From Chachezhania sediminis (lineage in GTDB: Bacteria; Pseudomonadota; Alphaproteobacteria; Rhodobacterales; Rhodobacteraceae): a stretch of DNA of 64,000 nucleotides. Position numbers and translations under genes: made by a program. Under the pieces are notes generated by a model. The model ran no database searches. It saw only the letters and a program-made list of their open reading frames with translations, and was not told the origin of the DNA. Of this stretch, positions 59,947 through 64,000 are shown in pieces. The stretch lies in contig NZ_VOPH01000003.1 of NCBI RefSeq assembly GCF_009765275.1, positions 678,201 to 742,200 of the forward strand, in the 5' to 3' direction. The first letter of the stretch is position 1, and every line of letters begins with the position of its first letter.

Positions 59947-59959
59947 TTAGCTGTGCTAA
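59947..59959. promoter_or_regulatory. LysR-type T-N11-A palindrome in the dsdA-regulator promoter region
   Basis: TTAGC and GCTAA are exact inverted halves with a TGT centre, making a T-N11-A box in an AT-rich patch. It lies 33 bases before the regulator ATG and about 140 before dsdA, the classical position for a LysR-type site controlling a divergent pair. Confidence 0.6.
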
Positions 59960-59991
59960 ATTATCCGCGCTTAGTTGGCGAAAGGTTCTCC

Positions 59992-60915
59992 ATGGCTCGA
60001 TTTGACGCTCGTCTGGCGGCGGACCTGTGGTTCTTCGTCAACGCCGCAAACAGCGAAAACCTCGATGCGGCTGCAAGCAGGCTTGCGGTCACGCAGAGCG
60101 CAGTGACCCAGCGCATCCATCGGCTGGAACAGCGTCTGGGCCTGAAATTGTTCGCCCGACAGGGGCGGAACTTGCGGCTGACACCGGAAGGGCAGCGCCT
60201 GGCTGAAACCTGCACCTCCGGTTTCGACAAGATGCAGGGGGCCATCGCCGGTTTGACCGATACGGACAGGTCCACGGCCGTCAAGGTCAGCTGCGCCCCT
60301 TCGCTGGCAGTGGAATGGCTGGCACCGGCACTGAACGATTTCAACGCGCTGCATCCCGACATCCCGATCGCGATCTTCGGCGAGATGAACAATGTCGACC
60401 AGCGCCGGATGACCACGGACAACATCGACATCGCGATCCGCTACGGGACCGAACCGCCGAAGGACGCACTGGTGGTTGCCGAGATCCCGGAAATGGTCTT
60501 CCCCGTTGCTTCGCCCCGTCTTGCCCACCGGATCGAGAGTACGGGACAGGGGGCAACGGTGCTGCTGCACGATGCGACCCCGTGGGAGGGCGCGCCGTCC
60601 TACACATCGGAATGGGATATCTGGCTGGACCGTCGCAAGTGGCCCTCCGGAGATCAGCGGCAGGACCAGTTCTTCAACATGGCGCAGTTGGCCTATCGCG
60701 CGGCCTTGGGCGGGTCCGGCCTGGCGCTGGGGCGTCGGCTGGTCGTGTCGCGCTACCTGTCGGCCGGACAACTGGTGAAAGCTGGCCCGCACCCCATGCT
60801 CGACGAATTCCGCTATTACATCTGCGCCAGCTCACCGGTTCAACTCGGCGTGGTGCAGGTCTTTCTGGACTGGCTCCTTGAGGCGATGCAGAGCGAAGGC
60901 GGAAAGCCTGAATGA
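59992..60915 (+). CDS. LysR-family regulator, divergent from the dsdA operon
   Basis: This 307-residue LysR protein has the N-terminal helix-turn-helix (DLWFFVNAANSENLDAAASRL, AVTQSAVTQRIHRLEQRLGLKLFARQGRNLRLT) and a GcvA/DsdC-type effector domain (VKVSCAPSLAVEWLAPALNDF, IDIAIRYG, GSGLALGRRLVVSRYL). ATG 59992 has AAAGG upstream. DsdC in E. coli is also a LysR activator divergent from the dsd genes, so a D-serine-responsive role is likely, though orthology is not proven. Confidence 0.9.
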   Translation: MARFDARLAADLWFFVNAANSENLDAAASRLAVTQSAVTQRIHRLEQRLGLKLFARQGRNLRLTPEGQRLAETCTSGFDKMQGAIAGLTDTDRSTAVKVSCAPSLAVEWLAPALNDFNALHPDIPIAIFGEMNNVDQRRMTTDNIDIAIRYGTEPPKDALVVAEIPEMVFPVASPRLAHRIESTGQGATVLLHDATPWEGAPSYTSEWDIWLDRRKWPSGDQRQDQFFNMAQLAYRAALGGSGLALGRRLVVSRYLSAGQLVKAGPHPMLDEFRYYICASSPVQLGVVQVFLDWLLEAMQSEGGKPE

Positions 60916-61064
60916 ACGGGGCGATGTTGCGCGACACAGCATTGCCAGGATTTACGTTGGGAATACGAAGGGTTGCCGACCTGAACCGATGTGGTGGACG
61001 CCCCCACCCAACGGCATCTCATATGCCCTGATGGTTCCATCGGAACCAAACGGAGGGCGCATCG

Positions 61065-61178
61065 ATGACGACGAAGATCGGTATGCTGGCGATCGACCTG
61101 GCGAAGGGCAGCTTCCAGGTGTGCGCAATCGGAGCGTTTGGGGCGAGTGTATTCACTCGCCTAAGTCGTTCGCGGGAT
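61065..61178 (+). pseudogene. Truncated IS110-family transposase (5' end only)
   Basis: ATG 61065 with GGAGG upstream starts a peptide with GMLAIDLAKGSFQVCAIGA and then FTRLSRSR, the N-terminus of IS110-family DEDD transposases (the Asp of IDLAK is the first catalytic residue). After about residue 37 the transposase similarity stops and the sequence becomes the antisense of the convergent enoyl-CoA hydratase gene. About 300 residues are missing. The non-coding bases 60985-61064 (GGTGGACGCCCCCACCC region) probably belong to the same element's left end. Confidence 0.75.
61142..61161. terminator. Perfect 8-base inverted repeat at the end of the enoyl-CoA hydratase gene
   Basis: GGCGAGTG at 61142-61149 and CACTCGCC at 61154-61161 pair across a TATT loop, touching the hydratase stop codon. 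It lies inside the transposase remnant, so it may be fortuitous or act as a terminator for the hydratase operon. Confidence 0.4.
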
Positions 61179-61943
61179 GCCTGTGAACTTGGCTGCGCGC
61201 TTTTCGAGAAAGGCGGCCCGCCCCTCGCGGACTTCTGCGCCACCGCTGCATTCGCGTTGAAGACGGTCCTCCTCAGCCAGTTGGTCCTCAAAATTCAGCG
61301 CGGCGGCGCTTTCGTGCAATGCGCGGATCCTGCTCAGTGCATTGACCGGCCCGTTCGCCAGGCGACGGGCGACAACGAGCGCTTCGTCCATCAGTTTTTC
61401 CGCCGGGCACAGACGATTCACGAGGCCCCAGTCGAGGGCTTTCTCGGCGTCCAGCTTTTCGGCGAGCAAAGTCAGTTCCCGCGCGCGCGCTTCGCCGATG
61501 CGACGGGCAATAAGCCAGCTCGACCCGCAATCCGGCACCAGCCCGATACGCGCGAAGGCCTGCAGGAAACTTGCGTTTTCCGAACACAGGATGATGTCAG
61601 CCAGCAGCGCCAGACTCATCCCGGCACCGGCGGCCACGCCGTTGACGGCGGCTACGATCGGAATCGGGCAATGGCGCAGCGCCAGAACCATCGGGTGATA
61701 CCAGGTCTCAAGCAGGGTCTTGCCCGCCTCGGGCTCCAGCTTCTCGCCAAGATCCGCGCCCGAGCAGAAGCCGCGCCCGGCACCGGTTAGCAGGATACAG
61801 CGCACCGTTCCGCCGGCAATGCAATCCTCGACGGCGGCCTGCAGAGCTCGGGCCAAGCTGCCCGACAGCGCGTTCAGCCCCTCGGGCCGGTTCAACGTCA
61901 GGATGGCGACGCCATCGCGGTCTTCTCTCAGCAGTATATCCAT
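61161..61943 (-). CDS. Enoyl-CoA hydratase/isomerase family protein
   Basis: This 260-residue crotonase-fold protein has LTLNRPEGLNALSGSLARAL, the oxyanion-hole segment RGFCSGADL, and AAVNGVAAGAGMSLALLAD with IGLVPDCGSSW. The segment GLVPDCG keeps an acidic residue (Asp) near the place of the second catalytic Glu, as in PaaG-like isomerases. ATG 61943 has AAGGA about 10 bases upstream. The C-terminus is odd: after KRAAKFTG the protein ends IPRTT encoded by bases that appear to belong to the IS110 remnant, so the native last residues were replaced. Activity is probably not lost. It is the last gene of the operon with SDR, DUF35 and the thiolase-like gene. Confidence 0.88.
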   Translation of the reverse strand: MDILLREDRDGVAILTLNRPEGLNALSGSLARALQAAVEDCIAGGTVRCILLTGAGRGFCSGADLGEKLEPEAGKTLLETWYHPMVLALRHCPIPIVAAVNGVAAGAGMSLALLADIILCSENASFLQAFARIGLVPDCGSSWLIARRIGEARARELTLLAEKLDAEKALDWGLVNRLCPAEKLMDEALVVARRLANGPVNALSRIRALHESAAALNFEDQLAEEDRLQRECSGGAEVREGRAAFLEKRAAKFTGIPRTT

Positions 61944-62007
61944 GGTTTTCCGGTCCTTGTGCGCCACCGGTACGGCGCAGCAGCGCCGAACCGGTGGCGG
62001 TCGTCGA

Positions 62008-62778
62008 TCAGAGGTTGATGTTCATGCCGCCATCGATGCCGAGGTTCTGGCCCGTGATGTAGGACGCGCTGTCGGACAGCAGGAAGGCCACCGGGCGCAC
62101 CACTTCGCTTGTTTCGGCCCAGTAGCCCATGGGGATGCGGGACAGGATGCTGTCGCGGAACTTCTCGCCCCGGACGGTTTCCGTCATCGGGGTCTCGACC
62201 ACGCCGAAGCTGACCGAATTGGAGCGGATGCCGTAGCGCGCCCATTCCTTGGCCGCGGTCATCGAGATGCCGAAGATGCCGGCCTTGGCGGCGGCATAGT
62301 TGATCTGCCCGATGGAACCGCCCCGACCCGCGATGGACGACACATGCACCATCGCGCCGATGTTGCGGCTTTCCCCGTCCACGGCGCGTTCGAGGATCGC
62401 GCGGCCCACGGCCTGTGTCCAGATATAGGCACCGGTCAGATGCACCCGGATAACGTCGTCCCACTGGCTGTGGGTCATCTTCTTGATCATCGCGGGACGG
62501 GTGATCCCGGCATTGTTGACGAGGCCGGTGATGGTGAGACCCTTTTTGCCGATATCCGCGACCGTGGCGGCGGCGAAATCGGCGTCGGAGACGTCGCCGG
62601 TATAGACCAAGGCCTGCGGGATATCGGCCTTCAGCGCCTCGAGCGCCTCGCCGTTCAGGTCAATGCCGATGGGCGTGCCGCCAAGATCGGCGATCATACC
62701 GGCGAGCGCGCGCCCGATGCCCTGTCCCGCACCGGTGACGACGATGACCTTGCCTTCGAGTGTTCCGAGATTCTGCAC
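62008..62778 (-). CDS. Short-chain dehydrogenase/reductase (SDR)
   Basis: This 256-residue SDR has the cofactor motif VVTGAGQGIGRAL, NNAG in VNNAGITRP, the catalytic Ser in HVSSIAGRGG and YxxxK in INYAAAKAG. The terminal SYITGQNLGIDGGMNINL is typical of FabG-like enzymes. The aspartate in PIGIDLNGE at the end of the second strand favours NAD over NADP. It probably oxidises a hydroxyacyl-CoA. The start is GTG 62778, with AGGAAA upstream and 10 bases after the DUF35 gene. Confidence 0.9.
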   Translation of the reverse strand: MQNLGTLEGKVIVVTGAGQGIGRALAGMIADLGGTPIGIDLNGEALEALKADIPQALVYTGDVSDADFAAATVADIGKKGLTITGLVNNAGITRPAMIKKMTHSQWDDVIRVHLTGAYIWTQAVGRAILERAVDGESRNIGAMVHVSSIAGRGGSIGQINYAAAKAGIFGISMTAAKEWARYGIRSNSVSFGVVETPMTETVRGEKFRDSILSRIPMGYWAETSEVVRPVAFLLSDSASYITGQNLGIDGGMNINL

Positions 62779-62788
62779 TGTTGTTTCC

Positions 62789-63181
62789 TCAGTTTGTGTC
62801 GCGCGCGAGGCGGAAAACCGCAGCGGTCAACCCCTCGGGATGTTTCTGGAAATCCACCCGGACCGGGTCGCCGATGGCGACCGCATCGTCGGCGTCGACG
62901 ATCTGCGTCATGATCGTCGGTCCCTCCTCGAGCGTGACATAGGCCACGACGCGCAGGGGGGTCTCGGGGATCCGGGTGACGGCGAGGCTGTAGATCACGC
63001 CCTTGCCTGAGGCCGGGACGAAGCGGATCGCCTCTGACCGGCAGAAGGGGCAGATCGCGCGCGGGTAGTGATGCGCTTCGCCGCAGCTCTCACAGCGCGC
63101 AATCAGGAAATCGCCAGCCTCGGTGCCCTGCCAGAAGGGCAGGGCGTCGAAATTCACGGCGGCAAGGTCAGCGAGGGTCAT
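62789..63181 (-). CDS. DUF35 zinc-ribbon/OB-fold protein (second copy)
   Basis: This 130-residue DUF35 protein has the zinc ribbon CESCGEAHHYPRAICPFC (two Cys pairs) and the OB-fold GKGVIYSLAVTRIPETPLRVVAYV. It parallels the DUF35 protein at 10427-10810 and likewise directly follows a thiolase-like gene, here with a one-base gap. It should be the acyl-CoA-binding partner of that protein. Confidence 0.88.
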   Translation of the reverse strand: MTLADLAAVNFDALPFWQGTEAGDFLIARCESCGEAHHYPRAICPFCRSEAIRFVPASGKGVIYSLAVTRIPETPLRVVAYVTLEEGPTIMTQIVDADDAVAIGDPVRVDFQKHPEGLTAAVFRLARDTN

Positions 63182-63182
63182 G

Positions 63183-64000
63183 TCAGAGCCTTTCGAGAAT
63201 GAGCGTCGCGCTTCCGTGGCGCGTGGCCAGCGAGCCGCCGGTGCCATGGGCCAGCGCCAGGTCGCAGCCGGGGACCTGAACCGCCGGATGCGCCTCGCCG
63301 CGCAGCTGGCGGACGGCTTCGATGACCTTGGTCATGCCCCCCCGGTTCGAGGGGTGGTTGTTGCACAGCCCGCCGCCATCGGTGTTGAAGGGCAGCTTTC
63401 CCTGTCCCGAGATCAGATTGCCATCGGCGACAAAGGCGCCGCCCTTGCCCTTTTCGCAGAACCCGAGGTCTTCGAGCGCGACCAGCACGGTGATCGTGAA
63501 GCTGTCGTAGATCGAGGCGTATTTGATGTCTGCAGGCGTGACGCCCGCCTCGGCAAAGGCCCGTGGGCCCGAGATCGCGCCCGCCGAGGTGGTCAGATCC
63601 ACGCGCCCGGCCGAAGGATGCTTCACCGCCTCGCCGTTGCCCCGGACCTTGACCAGCGGCCGGTTCAGTGACTTGGCGACTGCCTCGCTGGTCACGACCA
63701 GCGCGCCGCCGCCGTCGCTGACAACGCAGCAATCGAGTCGGTGCAGCGGTGCTGAAACGAGGGGGGAGTTCACCACGTCATCGACCGTCACCACCTTGCG
63801 CAGCATGGCGCGCTCGTTGTGTTGCGCGTGCTGCGAGGCGGCGACCTTGATCCAGGCCAACTGTTCGGAGGTGGTGCCGAATTCGTACATGTGCCGCGCC
63901 GCGACCATGCCGTACATTTCGACCACCGAGGGGGCGAAAAGCCCCTCGAAGGGCGTGTCGGGCGTCGGGCTGGGCGGCATCTTGGCCGATTTCATGCCCG
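63183..64000 (-). CDS. Thiolase-superfamily protein, C-terminal part (5' truncated by window edge)
   Basis: The frame is open to the right edge; about 272 residues are visible. It is closely related to the thiolase-like protein at 9279-10430, sharing GTTSEQLAWIKVAAS, VKVTPADIKYASIYDSFTIT-like sequence (ADIKYASIYDSFTITVL), EDLGFCEKGKGGAFVADGN, NTDGGGLCNNHP and EAVRQLRGEAHP. The nucleophile region lies outside the window, so whether it too lacks the cysteine cannot be seen. With DUF35, SDR and enoyl-CoA hydratase it forms a beta-oxidation-like set, likely ending in retro-aldol or thiolytic cleavage. Confidence 0.87.
   Translation of the reverse strand, partial: GMKSAKMPPSPTPDTPFEGLFAPSVVEMYGMVAARHMYEFGTTSEQLAWIKVAASQHAQHNERAMLRKVVTVDDVVNSPLVSAPLHRLDCCVVSDGGGALVVTSEAVAKSLNRPLVKVRGNGEAVKHPSAGRVDLTTSAGAISGPRAFAEAGVTPADIKYASIYDSFTITVLVALEDLGFCEKGKGGAFVADGNLISGQGKLPFNTDGGGLCNNHPSNRGGMTKVIEAVRQLRGEAHPAVQVPGCDLALAHGTGGSLATRHGSATLILERL

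Noticed and set aside
61065..61790. 241-residue plus-strand frame as a full transposase or new gene
   Set aside because: Only the first 37 or so residues match an IS110 transposase; the rest is antisense to the enoyl-CoA hydratase.

Overview
The window is very GC-rich, densely packed, and organised in short, often translationally coupled operons. A Tat-exported formamidase, a bkd operon under an Lrp-type regulator, TRAP and BMP-type transporters, and glycosyltransferases of the Glyco_tranf_2_4 kind together suggest an alphaproteobacterium, most likely of the Rhodobacterales/Paracoccaceae. This is inferred from gene style only; no rRNA, tRNA or replication gene is present to fix the taxonomy.

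Layout. 1-0.5 kb: 3' end of an amidohydrolase. 0.5-4.7 kb: two divergent acetamidase/formamidase genes, one fused behind an AraC-type regulator and the other carrying a twin-arginine signal. 5.0-10.8 kb: LuxR-type regulator, then a coupled nitronate monooxygenase-amidase-MOSC operon, divergent from a thiolase-like/DUF35 pair. 10.9-16.0 kb: branched-chain 2-oxoacid dehydrogenase operon (small ACT-like ORF, bkdA1, bkdA2, bkdB, lipoamide dehydrogenase). 16.2-19.6 kb: two convergent Lrp/AsnC regulators and a large homodimeric-E1/transketolase-type enzyme resembling MdeB. 19.7-20.1 kb: decayed glutathionyl-hydroquinone reductase. 20.2-25.6 kb: acyl-CoA ligase, PaaI-type thioesterase, IclR regulator, internally duplicated HxlR regulator, carotenoid/stilbene cleavage oxygenase. 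25.8-33.7 kb: co-directional catabolic operon (alpha/beta hydrolase, NMO-like flavoprotein, AMP-ligase, thiolase, TRAP DctP-Q-M, ABM monooxygenase). 33.8-39.3 kb: two glycosyltransferase genes, one of them a 1473-residue four-domain protein. 39.5-45.6 kb: FAD amine oxidase-like protein and a BMP-type (nucleoside/purine) ABC transporter. 46.1-51.4 kb: arylsulfatase, Tat-signal protein of unknown function and outer-membrane beta-barrel in one operon, divergent from an AraC regulator. 51.9-60.9 kb: dsdA-M81 peptidase-dipeptide ABC transporter operon, divergent from a LysR regulator with a visible T-N11-A palindrome. 61.0-61.2 kb: truncated IS110-type transposase. 61.2-64.0 kb: enoyl-CoA hydratase, SDR, DUF35 and thiolase-like genes, closely related in part to the pair at 9.3-10.8 kb.

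How it works together. The window looks like accessory catabolic DNA: import systems (TRAP, BMP, Dpp) paired with hydrolases, CoA ligases and thiolase/aldolase chemistry, each with a local regulator. The most unusual items are the AraC-formamidase fusion, the four-domain glycosyltransferase/hydrolase protein, the duplicated HxlR regulator with two Cys clusters, the DUF35-linked thiolase homologue that lacks the nucleophilic cysteine, and the D-serine lyase/M81 peptidase/peptide transporter operon.
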